Shown: positions 36,970 through 45,404 of the stretch, one piece after another
Position numbering within the stretch: the stretch's first letter is position 1
Layout of the letters: every line of letters begins with the position of its first letter
Origin: GCA-2733415 sp965178635
GTDB lineage: Bacteria; Bacteroidota; Bacteroidia; Flavobacteriales; Flavobacteriaceae
Direction of reading: 5' to 3'
Assembly: GCA_965178635.1 (NCBI GenBank)
Contig: CBCXVT010000034.1
Coordinates: 88,228-152,227, forward strand
Length of the DNA: 64,000 bases
The notes under the pieces: model-generated
What the model was told of the DNA's origin: nothing
Seen by the model: only the letters and a program-made list of their open reading frames with translations
Databases searched by the model: none
Position numbers and translations under genes: made by a program

Positions 36970-37944
36970 ATGAACTCATTGTTACCTATAGTAGATAAAC
37001 TCCCTAAAGGGCACCCAATAAATGTATATTACCAAGAAAGCGCGCTTATTCAAGAGCTTTTATTAGAACTGTATGATGTTAATGTTGTTACAGAGTATCA
37101 AAAGTATTACAATATATTCAATCAATTAACAACCATTGAAACACGGTTTTTAAGAAAAGAAAATCAACTTTTTCCTTATTTAGAAAAACACGGATGGAAT
37201 GGTCCAAGTCAAGGAATGTGGTCTTTTCATGATAATTTGAGAGATCAAATTCGTTTATTACATAAACATAATACTGATAAAAACACCTCAAAAATAATAG
37301 AGAATCTACCTTATCTAATTGAAGGCATAAAACGACTACTCGTTATTGAAGACACCAGATTATTTCCAAATGCTTTAGATCTACTAACAGAGCACGAATG
37401 GAAAGAATTCTACGAAGGTGATGCGAAGATTGGTTGGATGCTAAATGAGCATCCAAAACCATATCCAGAAGCTGAGGTTAAATACATACATCCTAGTGAA
37501 GATACAACTGAACGAGAGTTATCTTTTTCTTTAGAAAATACATCACATTATGATGAAGGTTATATGACACCTAATCAAGTTAACTTGCTTTTGAAGCATT
37601 TACCTATAGACATCACGTATGTAGATGAAAATGATAAAGTTATTTTTTATAATCGCGGTGATGAAAGAGTGTTCCCAAGAAGTAAAGGAATTATTGGTAG
37701 AGAGGTGAAATTTTGCCATCCACCAAAAAGTGTGGACATGGTTTTACGCATCTTAGAAGAGTTTAAAGCTGGTACTAAAAATACAGCAGAATTTTGGTTT
37801 AACTACTGTGGTCAAGTTATTCATATCAGATACTTTGCAATTAGAGATGAACATAAAACCTATAAAGGAGTTATAGAAATGTCACAGGATATAACTGATA
37901 TTCAAAAATTACAAGGCGAAAAACGCTTACTTGACTGGAATTAA
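36970..37944 (+). CDS. Hemerythrin-like / PAS (DUF438-type) protein
   Basis: 324 residues. N-terminal four-helix region (about 1-160) with His/Glu repeats (ENQLFPYLEKHGW, WSFHDNLRDQIRLLHKH, EDTRLFPNALDLL, LTEHEWKEF) typical of HHE hemerythrin domains; then a PAS domain (about 215-315) with LPIDITYVDENDKV and CHPPKSVDMV, as in DUF438 proteins. It likely binds di-iron or heme and senses or handles NO or O2. It sits within the nor operon, with no gap after norD. Confidence 0.85.
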   Translation: MNSLLPIVDKLPKGHPINVYYQESALIQELLLELYDVNVVTEYQKYYNIFNQLTTIETRFLRKENQLFPYLEKHGWNGPSQGMWSFHDNLRDQIRLLHKHNTDKNTSKIIENLPYLIEGIKRLLVIEDTRLFPNALDLLTEHEWKEFYEGDAKIGWMLNEHPKPYPEAEVKYIHPSEDTTERELSFSLENTSHYDEGYMTPNQVNLLLKHLPIDITYVDENDKVIFYNRGDERVFPRSKGIIGREVKFCHPPKSVDMVLRILEEFKAGTKNTAEFWFNYCGQVIHIRYFAIRDEHKTYKGVIEMSQDITDIQKLQGEKRLLDWN

Positions 37945-37955
37945 ACTACACGCAA

Positions 37956-38534
37956 ATGAAAACTATAACCTCAACGATAAAAAATATTTACTATCCACCA
38001 GGAGGTATTTTAATGTGGATTATTATATATCTAGAACTGATCACATTTTGTATGGCTATGTTAGCTATGGCTTATTACAACTTGGAAGAACCAAATGTGT
38101 TTCATGAGTCAAGATTACTTTTAAACGCCAATTACGGTGTCTTAAATACAGTTTTCCTATTAACTAGTGGATTTTTTATGGCTATCTCAGTAAATGAAGT
38201 CAAGGCTCGTAACAGGGAAAAAGCAAAACGATATGTATTATTAACCATATGTTTTGGTACATTATTTCTGATTCTAAAATCTGTAGAGTATTATGCAAAA
38301 ATTGAAGCTGGATTAAGTATCGGCTATAATACTTTTTTCAGTTTCTATTGGATGCTTACCCTTTTTCATGTTATTCATGTTATTATCGGTCTTGTTATTT
38401 TAAGCTCAGTTTACTTGAGTTTAAAGCATAAAAAAGAGTTAGTTCTCGAAGATATTGAAGCAAGCGCTGCCTTTTGGCACATGTGCGATTTAATTTGGTT
38501 ACTACTTTTCCCAATCATCTATTTACTCTTTTAA
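37956..38534 (+). CDS. norE: Cytochrome c oxidase subunit III-like NorE
   Basis: 192 residues, five membrane helices, of the heme-copper oxidase subunit III family. Typical features are the Glu-bearing helix YLELITFCMAMLAMA and FYWMLTLFHVIHVIIG. In nor operons this gene is called norE; it is needed for full Nor activity in some species. Here it also precedes the divergent norC/norB-like pair and could be part of that complex. Confidence 0.85.
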   Translation: MKTITSTIKNIYYPPGGILMWIIIYLELITFCMAMLAMAYYNLEEPNVFHESRLLLNANYGVLNTVFLLTSGFFMAISVNEVKARNREKAKRYVLLTICFGTLFLILKSVEYYAKIEAGLSIGYNTFFSFYWMLTLFHVIHVIIGLVILSSVYLSLKHKKELVLEDIEASAAFWHMCDLIWLLLFPIIYLLF

Positions 38535-38537
38535 ATT

Positions 38538-38780
38538 ATGAATAAAATATCAGTAAATACATTGTTCATTTTACTTGCATTGACATTACTATCTGTGTTA
38601 TGCTCTTCTATTCAAGAAAAATATATTGGAGCTGTTATTTTGGGCTTATCATTATTAAAGTTCTTTGGAGTTGCTTTTCAATTTATGGAATTAAAACATG
38701 CGCATCCTTTTTGGAAAAACTTACTCGTAATATTTGGCTCCGTTTTTATTGTTATCATTTTAGGTATAACTAATTTATGA
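38538..38780 (+). CDS. Small membrane protein, cytochrome oxidase subunit IV / NorF-like
   Basis: 80 residues with three hydrophobic segments. The pattern around FMELKHAHPFWK matches the cytochrome c oxidase subunit IV (CyoD/COX4-bacterial, NorF-like) family. Its stop overlaps the next start (TTTATGA), so the two are coupled. Probably a small subunit of the complex formed with NorE or the second NorB-like protein. Confidence 0.72.
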   Translation: MNKISVNTLFILLALTLLSVLCSSIQEKYIGAVILGLSLLKFFGVAFQFMELKHAHPFWKNLLVIFGSVFIVIILGITNL

Positions 38781-39202
38781 CATACAAAAAAAACATTGCG
38801 GTAATGACTATTTTAATTATAACTTTTTGTTGTTATAACTATTTCATTTATACCTCAAACGAAAGTAAATCTCCTGTGAAATTATCTCAGAAAGCTATAC
38901 ACGGACAAGAACTTTGGCAAAATAATAACTGCTGGTCATGCCACCAAACTTATGGTTTAGGTGGGTATTTAGGCCCTGATTTAACTAATATTTACTCTGC
39001 AAAAAACAAAGGTGAAAATTATATAAAAGCTTTTTTAAATAGTGGTGTGAAAACCATGCCCAAATTTAATTTTTCAGAAGAAGAAAAAAATGCACTCGTC
39101 GCATATTTAAAAGCTATCGATAGTACTGGAATTTACCCAAATTACGAAGCAGAAATTAATACCTCAGGGTGGGTGGAATTAAAATACAAACATGAAAAAT
39201 AA
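38777..39202 (+). CDS. Second NorC-like membrane-anchored cytochrome c
   Basis: 141 residues. One N-terminal membrane anchor and one heme motif CWSCHQTYGLGGYLGPDLT (about 53-71), with an axial Met in VKTMPKF. It is clearly related to NorC of this operon, but its C-terminus ends in a different tail. Its end overlaps the start of the NorB-like gene by 11 nt. It should form a pair with it. Confidence 0.88.
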   Translation: MTYKKNIAVMTILIITFCCYNYFIYTSNESKSPVKLSQKAIHGQELWQNNNCWSCHQTYGLGGYLGPDLTNIYSAKNKGENYIKAFLNSGVKTMPKFNFSEEEKNALVAYLKAIDSTGIYPNYEAEINTSGWVELKYKHEK

Positions 39203-40529
39203 AACACCTTTATTATTTTTAACACTTTCTATTACAGCATTGATTTTAGGAATTCTTTTTGGGTTATTTTCAGCATTACAGTATGTGATTCCTGATTTTT
39301 TAAAAAACTATATTCCGTTTTCTAAAATGCGTCCATTTCACGTGACTTCGGTTATATCATGGGTTATTCTTTGTGCCACAGGAAGCATCTATTATTTTTT
39401 AACTCAAGTGGAAAAGTTAAATATCTATTCTAATAAACTTATTAAGCTTCACTTTATAATATTTTTACTTACTGGTATTGGTGTATACATTTCTTTTATA
39501 ACAGGAAAAATGGAAGGTAAAGAATACTTAGCCTACACTCCTATTCTAACACTTCCTATTTTAATTGGTTGGTTGATGTTTGGTATCAACTATTTTAAAA
39601 CAGTTTACAAGAATGTAAAACAATGGCCTGTTTATTATTGGATGTGGGGAACTGGAATTGTGTTTATGTTATACCATTTATGTGAAGCACATTTCTGGAT
39701 GATACCATCATTTAAAGCGCATTACATTAAGGATATTATGGTACAATGGAAGTCTTATGGTTCATTTGTAGGTTCATGGAATATGCTTGTGTATGGAATA
39801 TCAATTTATTTGATGACTAAAATCAAAGGAGATGAACGTTTTGCAAGAGGTAAAAAAGTGTTTTTCTTTTATTTTTTAGGATTAACAAACTTAATGTTTG
39901 GTTGGGCACATCATACATACATTATACCTATGCAACCGTGGATTAGATATGTTGCTTATGGTGTATCAATGACAGAGTGGATACTATTAGCGCACATTAT
40001 TTACAGTTGGAAACAATCATTGCACGTAGAAAAAAAAGACATACATAGTATGGCCTACAAGTTTTTAATGACTGCTGATTTTTGGGTGTTTTTAAATATC
40101 ATACTTGCATTGTTATTTTCTATACCTGCAATTAATTTTTTTACTCATGGAACGCACATTACTGTAGCACATTCAATGGGAACAACTATTGGTATTAACA
40201 CTTCTATCTTGTTTGCAAGTTTGTTTTTTATAGCTTCAAAATTAAATTTAAAAGGAATAAACTATAGGGTTTTAGCAAAAAAAGGACTCATATCATACAA
40301 TATCTGTCTGTTGCTGTTTTGGTGTACGTTATTAATTGTAGGAGTAAAAAAAAGCCATTGGATGTATTTCACAAAAGATATATTATTTACTGAAATGCAA
40401 GAGTCTTTATATTACATTTATATTAGTTTTTTTATCTGCGGACTTGGCTTGGTAGCTTCTATTTTAATAATCACAATTCCACTATTGAGGAACTTTATAA
40501 AACATTTAAGACTGAAAACTCCCGTTTAA
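39192..40529 (+). CDS. Divergent NorB-like heme-copper subunit with altered active site
   Basis: 445 residues with twelve membrane helices, the length of the true NorB of this operon. By hand alignment it keeps H50, the FeB histidines H240-H241, E262, and the heme b3 ligand H327. It has Tyr189 for the FeB ligand His187, Val193 for Glu191, Asn197 for Glu195, and Met329 for the second low-spin heme ligand His329. So the binuclear site and one heme ligand are changed. It is either a new reaction, a regulator/assembly subunit, or an inactive relic; the frame is intact and coupled to its cytochrome gene, which argues against a relic. Confidence 0.85.
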   Translation: MKNKTPLLFLTLSITALILGILFGLFSALQYVIPDFLKNYIPFSKMRPFHVTSVISWVILCATGSIYYFLTQVEKLNIYSNKLIKLHFIIFLLTGIGVYISFITGKMEGKEYLAYTPILTLPILIGWLMFGINYFKTVYKNVKQWPVYYWMWGTGIVFMLYHLCEAHFWMIPSFKAHYIKDIMVQWKSYGSFVGSWNMLVYGISIYLMTKIKGDERFARGKKVFFFYFLGLTNLMFGWAHHTYIIPMQPWIRYVAYGVSMTEWILLAHIIYSWKQSLHVEKKDIHSMAYKFLMTADFWVFLNIILALLFSIPAINFFTHGTHITVAHSMGTTIGINTSILFASLFFIASKLNLKGINYRVLAKKGLISYNICLLLFWCTLLIVGVKKSHWMYFTKDILFTEMQESLYYIYISFFICGLGLVASILIITIPLLRNFIKHLRLKTPV

Positions 40530-40532
40530 AGC

Positions 40533-40979
40533 TTAAGCTTCGTAATCTTTTAATGATATATGTCTACCTTTTTCTACAATTTCAGAAACTAGAGTTTTAA
40601 TACTTTTATCTCTAAAATCTTTCATTATCTTCTTCTTGAAAGGTGCAACTGTAAAATGTACAGGGCAAGGTTTTGTATCATCACAAGACGATAACCCCAT
40701 AAAACATTGATCAAATTTTTTAGTACCATCAATACATTTTATAATATCCCATACAGAGTTTTCTATATCATTTTTACTCAAATAAAAGCCACCATTTGGA
40801 CCTTTGGCAGAAGATACCAAATTACTTTTTGAAAGTTGCTGCAATAGTTTTGATAGAAAAGGTTGTGGTGTTTCAAGTTCTTCTGCTATTTTTTTAACAC
40901 CAATTTTCCTTCCTTCTTCATTATGTATTGCTAAATACAAAATAGAACGTATAGCATATTTACAGGCATTAGATAGCAT
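40533..40979 (-). CDS. Rrf2 family regulator, candidate NO or Fe-S sensor
   Basis: 148 residues. Winged helix at the N-terminus (KYAIRSILYLAIHN, TPQPFLSKLLQQLSKSNLV, GPNGGFYLSK) and a Cys trio CFMGLSSCDDTKPC (about 92-105, spacing C-x6-C-x5-C). This type of Cys group holds an Fe-S cluster in NsrR, IscR and RsrR. NO sensing (NsrR-like) is suggested by the neighbouring nor operon, with which it is convergent, but IscR-like function is not excluded. Confidence 0.85.
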   Translation of the reverse strand: MLSNACKYAIRSILYLAIHNEEGRKIGVKKIAEELETPQPFLSKLLQQLSKSNLVSSAKGPNGGFYLSKNDIENSVWDIIKCIDGTKKFDQCFMGLSSCDDTKPCPVHFTVAPFKKKIMKDFRDKSIKTLVSEIVEKGRHISLKDYEA

Positions 40980-40997
40980 AAAAATCTTTTTTTATTT

Positions 40998-41028
40998 CAA
41001 ATATAGCAAAAAAAGACTTTTTTATCTT
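40998..41028 (-). promoter_or_regulatory. Promoter and possible autoregulatory operator of the Rrf2 gene
   Basis: A perfect minus-strand -7 element TATATTTG (41005-40998) and, just upstream, an imperfect palindrome AAGACTTTTTTATCTT (41013-41028) that would cover the -33 region. The position fits autorepression. Confidence 0.5.
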
Positions 41029-41054
41029 AAACAAATGGTTTTCATATGTTTCTT

Positions 41055-42275
41055 TTATAAAATACCCATCTCAATCATACATTTTTTTATGTTAATATAA
41101 GTCCGCTGAATATCATCATCTAAACCAATAGAAAACCGAATTAAACCATCAGAGAGTCCCATCACTAATTGTTCTTTTTCAGATATTTCAGATGATGTTG
41201 ATGTACCTGGTGCAGAAAATAATGTTTTATAAAATCCTAAACTAACAGCCAAATACCCAATATTTTGTTCCTGCATCAATTCCATTAACGCATTTGCATT
41301 ATCTAATGATCCTACATCTATGGTTAACATACCACCAAAACCATAGTCTGCATTCATCATTGTTTTGTATAGCTCATGAGATGGATGCGAATCTAATCCT
41401 GGGTAAACTGTTTTTAACCCATCTTTTTCAAAATGCTCTGCTAAAAATGCTGCGTTTTTACTATGCTGTTTCATGCGAATATGTAATGTGCGCATGTTCT
41501 TTAAAATTGAAGAAGAACGGAGACTATCCATAGAAGTACCTAACAACATACTTGCGCCATCGTTCACACTTTTTAATGAATTTATAAATTCTGTACTCCC
41601 ACAAACAACACCTCCCATAGTATCGGACGAACCGTTTATAAATTTAGTTAAACTATGAATAACAACATCTGCCCCTAATTGTTTCGGAGAAATTAAAAGT
41701 GGCGAAAATGTATTATCTACAACTAAAGTTAAGTTGTATTTTTTTGCTAATACTGATAAACCTTTAATATCTGCTACCTCCAATAAGGGATTACTTATCG
41801 TTTCACAATACAATACTTTAGTTGTCTCTGTAATAGCAGCTTCTACACTGTCTAATTTAGTGATGTCAGTAAATGTTGTATTTATATTAAATTTTGGTGT
41901 GAAATTTTTTAAAAAAGCATAAGTTCCTCCGTAGATTGTTCTACTGGAAACAATATGATCTCCAGCGCCACATAACTGTAGTAAAGTTGGTGTAATTGCT
42001 CCCATTCCTGTACTTGATACATTTGCTGCTTCTGTATTTTCCATAGCGGCAAGAGCTTCTGCTAAAAACAAATTACTAGGCGATGTATGCCTTGAATATA
42101 AATAGCAACCATCTGTATTACCTTCAAAAGTATCAAACATCGTTTTTGCTTTTAAAAAAGTATATGTAGATGAATCTGAGATGGATGGATTTACTCCTCC
42201 AAATTCTCCGAAATATTGTAAATCTTGTATTTTATTTGCTGGTTTAAATGACATATTGTTTAATTTATTTTTCAA
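41055..42275 (-). CDS. PLP enzyme of the Cys/Met metabolism family (trans-sulfuration type)
   Basis: 406 residues. The PLP lysine lies in the HSLTKFINGSSD motif (about 210-221); SSTGMGAITP and YCETISNPLLEVAD are also typical. Methionine gamma-lyase, cystathionine gamma-synthase/lyase or O-acylhomoserine sulfhydrylase are possible. It overlaps the acyl-CoA synthetase gene by 11 nt; if a gamma-lyase, its 2-oxoacid product could feed an acyl-CoA and ATP step. A downstream in-frame ATG (at 42254) avoids the overlap. Confidence 0.85.
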   Translation of the reverse strand: MKNKLNNMSFKPANKIQDLQYFGEFGGVNPSISDSSTYTFLKAKTMFDTFEGNTDGCYLYSRHTSPSNLFLAEALAAMENTEAANVSSTGMGAITPTLLQLCGAGDHIVSSRTIYGGTYAFLKNFTPKFNINTTFTDITKLDSVEAAITETTKVLYCETISNPLLEVADIKGLSVLAKKYNLTLVVDNTFSPLLISPKQLGADVVIHSLTKFINGSSDTMGGVVCGSTEFINSLKSVNDGASMLLGTSMDSLRSSSILKNMRTLHIRMKQHSKNAAFLAEHFEKDGLKTVYPGLDSHPSHELYKTMMNADYGFGGMLTIDVGSLDNANALMELMQEQNIGYLAVSLGFYKTLFSAPGTSTSSEISEKEQLVMGLSDGLIRFSIGLDDDIQRTYINIKKCMIEMGIL

Positions 42276-44322
42276 TTCGTATTCTTACATCAACGGCTGT
42301 AATCTGTTCTTCATTAGCTATTAAAGGATTAATATCCATCTCTGTAATCTCAGGAGCAATTTCTACTAATGCAGAAATTCGCTGTATGATGTCAATAAAC
42401 ATTTCCTCATTAATTCCTTTTTGACCACGTGTACCTTGAATTAATTTATATCCTTTTAATGATTTAATCATTTGTGAAATTTCTACTTTTGATAAAGGGC
42501 TTAATCCAGCAGAAACATCATTCATCACTTCAATATAAATTCCACCTAAACCACAAAGTATTGTATGATTGAATCCTAATTCTTTTTTAACGCCAATGAA
42601 TAATTCTAATCCAGAAAGCATTGGTTGAATCAATACACTATTTGCCTTTTCAATTTGCATGAGTTGATCAAATCCTTTTTTAATCTCATCAACGGAAGTT
42701 AAATTTAACAACACCCCATTAGCATCTGATTTATGTAAAGGGCCAACTACTTTCATAACAAGAGGGAATTGCATCTCACTTATTACTGTTTCTAATACTT
42801 TCTTATCTGATATTATAACTTCTTCCACTCTTGGAATACTTGCTAAATCCAATAATTCTATGGCTTTTTCAGGAGATAAATAACCGTTTGAGGCATTTGT
42901 TATTAACGCTCTGATTTTATCTATTTCCAATATTGGTAACTCATTTATACAAGAAATCGGCATTGGTGTTTTATAAACTTGAGTTAAGGCTTTACCCAAT
43001 ACAACCTCATCAGGAAAGTTAATATTACCCTTATCTAAAAATGTTTTAATTTCTTTTCTTGCATTTATAACTGAAGGTAACACTGGAAATATTGGCTTTT
43101 TACACACATCAAGTTTTACACTTAAAACATTGTATACATTTTCTACATCAAATAAGCCTGGGCTCCCAAATACAACTACCATAGCATCAATGCAATCAAA
43201 CTTATGTTCACAATAATCTATAATAATCCCTAACTGTTCTGCTGTACCAGTAGCTAAAAAATCTATGGGGTTATTTACAGAGGCACCTGGGTAAAGAAAT
43301 GATTTTAGTTTATCAGCTTCTTTCCCTTCAATAGATGGTATTTTTAGTCCACCTTTAGCTAATGCATCAGATAACATAACTGCTGAGCCACCTGCATGTG
43401 TAATTATGGCTATATTCTTTCCTTTTAATTCTTTATAATTAAATATTGAAGCAACGCTTAACAACTCTTCTCTACTACTACAATACACAATTCCTGCTTT
43501 TTTAAATAAAGCACGTACTGTCATATCAGAACTTGCAATTGCACCAGTATGTGATGTTGCTGCTCTGCTACCCTCTTTAGTACTCCCTGCTTTAATTGCC
43601 GCTATTTTTGCGCCTTTCTGAATTAATGACGTAGCGTGTTTTAATAATTTTTGAGGATTTGTAATAGATTCTAAGTAAAGCAATTTAACACAGGGATCAA
43701 CACCAGCTACATAATGCATATCCATATATTCTAAAACTTCTTCAACCCCAGTTTGTGCACTATTACCAACAGAAAATACATTTGCGAATTTTACCCCTAG
43801 AGCTTCTCCTGCTTCCATAATAAAAACTGCTGTTGCTCCAGAACTTGAAATCAAATCACACCCAGAACTATTATATGTAGGAATTGGTGTTGTAAAAACA
43901 CCTTTATAATTGTTATTAATCACGCCAATACAATTAGGACCTATCAAACACCCATCAACACTGTTTACAATAGCGACTATTTCATCTTCAATTTTTGCGC
44001 CTTCTACGCCAGCTTCAGCAAAGCCTGCAGAGATAATTATAAAAGCTTTTGTTTCTTTTTCAAAAACAAGTGCTTTAATAGCATCTAAACAATATTTAGC
44101 CGGAATTGCCAATATGGCTAAATCAGTGTTCGATAACTCAGACACACTTGAATAACTTTTAATACCTTGAACATTGCTTTCTTTTAAATTAACAACACTC
44201 AATTCTCCTTTAAACTTGGCATCCAAAATATTCTTGACAATTTTTCCTCCAGGTTTTTTTATATCATTAGATCCTCCAATAATTGCTATACTTTCCGGAT
44301 TCTGTAACTGTTTATTTATCAT
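42265..44322 (-). CDS. ADP-forming acetate/acyl-CoA synthetase (alpha-beta fusion)
   Basis: 685 residues from MINKQLQNPESIAIIGG; an earlier in-frame ATG at 44346 lies within the predicted -7 element and upstream of the transcript start, so it was rejected. A CoA-binding domain (IAIIGGSN), a ligase domain with the phospho-His region SHTGAIASSD, and a C-terminal ATP-grasp domain (GLGGIYIEVMNDVSAGLSPLS in parts) are seen. It makes ATP from acyl-CoA. An Fnr-type box with a perfect -7 element stands in front, pointing to energy gain when oxygen is low. Confidence 0.9.
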   Translation of the reverse strand: MINKQLQNPESIAIIGGSNDIKKPGGKIVKNILDAKFKGELSVVNLKESNVQGIKSYSSVSELSNTDLAILAIPAKYCLDAIKALVFEKETKAFIIISAGFAEAGVEGAKIEDEIVAIVNSVDGCLIGPNCIGVINNNYKGVFTTPIPTYNSSGCDLISSSGATAVFIMEAGEALGVKFANVFSVGNSAQTGVEEVLEYMDMHYVAGVDPCVKLLYLESITNPQKLLKHATSLIQKGAKIAAIKAGSTKEGSRAATSHTGAIASSDMTVRALFKKAGIVYCSSREELLSVASIFNYKELKGKNIAIITHAGGSAVMLSDALAKGGLKIPSIEGKEADKLKSFLYPGASVNNPIDFLATGTAEQLGIIIDYCEHKFDCIDAMVVVFGSPGLFDVENVYNVLSVKLDVCKKPIFPVLPSVINARKEIKTFLDKGNINFPDEVVLGKALTQVYKTPMPISCINELPILEIDKIRALITNASNGYLSPEKAIELLDLASIPRVEEVIISDKKVLETVISEMQFPLVMKVVGPLHKSDANGVLLNLTSVDEIKKGFDQLMQIEKANSVLIQPMLSGLELFIGVKKELGFNHTILCGLGGIYIEVMNDVSAGLSPLSKVEISQMIKSLKGYKLIQGTRGQKGINEEMFIDIIQRISALVEIAPEITEMDINPLIANEEQITAVDVRIRIEK

Positions 44323-44345
44323 TTTATGAGAATTTGAAATACACA

Positions 44346-44388
44346 CAAAAATAGGTTTGACAACTCATAAATCATATGATAAAAATCA
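44346..44388 (-). promoter_or_regulatory. Fnr-type box and promoter of the acyl-CoA synthetase gene
   Basis: TGATAAAAATCA at 44377-44388. Minus-strand -7 element TATTTTTG (44353-44346) ends 36.5 nt from the centre. Confidence 0.8.
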
Positions 44389-44408
44389 TCTTAAAACTGT
44401 TATTCTTA

Positions 44409-44451
44409 TGATTAAAATCATATTTATACACACTTAATCTTCTGTAATTTG
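44409..44451 (+). promoter_or_regulatory. Fnr-type box and promoter of nadAB
   Basis: TGATTAAAATCA at 44409-44420. GTAATTTG (44444-44451) ends 36.5 nt from the centre. The two boxes of this divergent region lie 32 nt apart, three helical turns. Confidence 0.75.
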
Positions 44452-44475
44452 TAGTTCCATTTTATAAGATTAAAA

Positions 44476-45399
44476 ATGACTTTAAAAGAGAAAATTACTC
44501 AGTTAAAAAAAGAGAAAAACGCTATCATTTTAGCGCATTATTATCAAGATTCAGAAATACAAGATATTGCAGATTATGTAGGAGATAGTTTGGGCTTATC
44601 ACAAAAAGCAGCTGAAACTGATGCTGATATCATTGTTTTTGCAGGAGTACATTTTATGGCTGAAACTGCTAAAATATTAAACCCAACAAAAACAGTTGTT
44701 TTACCAGATTTAAACGCAGGTTGCTCGTTGGCAGACTCCTGTCCGCCAGAGGCCTTTGAACAATTTCTGAAATTATATCCAAACCATACAGTAATCACTT
44801 ATGTAAATTGTAGCGCAGAAATTAAAGCTTTATCAGACATTGTTTGCACCTCTTCAAATGCTTTAAAAATCGTTAATAGTATTTCTGGAGAAGTCCCTAT
44901 CATTTTTGCACCAGATAAAAATTTAGGAAAATATATCAACTCAAAAACTAACAGAGATATGTTACTCTGGGATGGTAGCTGCATTGTACACGAAGCCTTT
45001 TCTTTTGATAAATTAATGGAATTACACAAAGCACATCCCGATTATATCATAATTGCTCATCCTGAATCTGAAGAACACATACTTAAAACGGCTACTTATG
45101 TTGGTTCTACGGCAGGTATGATTGCATATGTAAAGCAACATTCTAATCAAAAATTTATTGTTGCCACAGAAGCTGGTATTTTATATAAAATGCAACAAGA
45201 AGTTCCAAATACCGAATTAATTCCGGCTCCAGCAAAAGAAGACAATACTTGCGCGTGTAGTGAGTGTGCTTTTATGAAAGTGAATACTATGCAAAAATTA
45301 CACGATTGCTTGTTAAATGAAAGTCCACAAATAAATGTTCCTGAACATATCAGAAAGAAAGCGTTAATACCAATAGAACGAATGCTGGAAATGTCTTAA
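44476..45399 (+). CDS. nadA: Quinolinate synthase NadA
   Basis: 307 residues. Typical motifs: ILAHYYQDSEIQDIADYVGDS in parts, CSLADSCPPE, the 4Fe-4S cysteines C84/C88-like region, VNCSAEIKA and the C-terminal CACSECAFMKVNT. It condenses iminoaspartate with dihydroxyacetone phosphate to quinolinate, the first committed precursor of NAD. Its oxygen-labile cluster makes control by an oxygen/NO regulator sensible. It is followed 5 nt later by nadB. Confidence 0.94.
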   Translation: MTLKEKITQLKKEKNAIILAHYYQDSEIQDIADYVGDSLGLSQKAAETDADIIVFAGVHFMAETAKILNPTKTVVLPDLNAGCSLADSCPPEAFEQFLKLYPNHTVITYVNCSAEIKALSDIVCTSSNALKIVNSISGEVPIIFAPDKNLGKYINSKTNRDMLLWDGSCIVHEAFSFDKLMELHKAHPDYIIIAHPESEEHILKTATYVGSTAGMIAYVKQHSNQKFIVATEAGILYKMQQEVPNTELIPAPAKEDNTCACSECAFMKVNTMQKLHDCLLNESPQINVPEHIRKKALIPIERMLEMS

Positions 45400-45404
45400 T
45401 TAAC

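Noticed and set aside
44323..44346. Earlier ATG of the acyl-CoA synthetase gene
   Set aside because: The -7 element of its promoter covers 44346-44353, so this codon would not be transcribed; MINKQLQ at 44322 fits.
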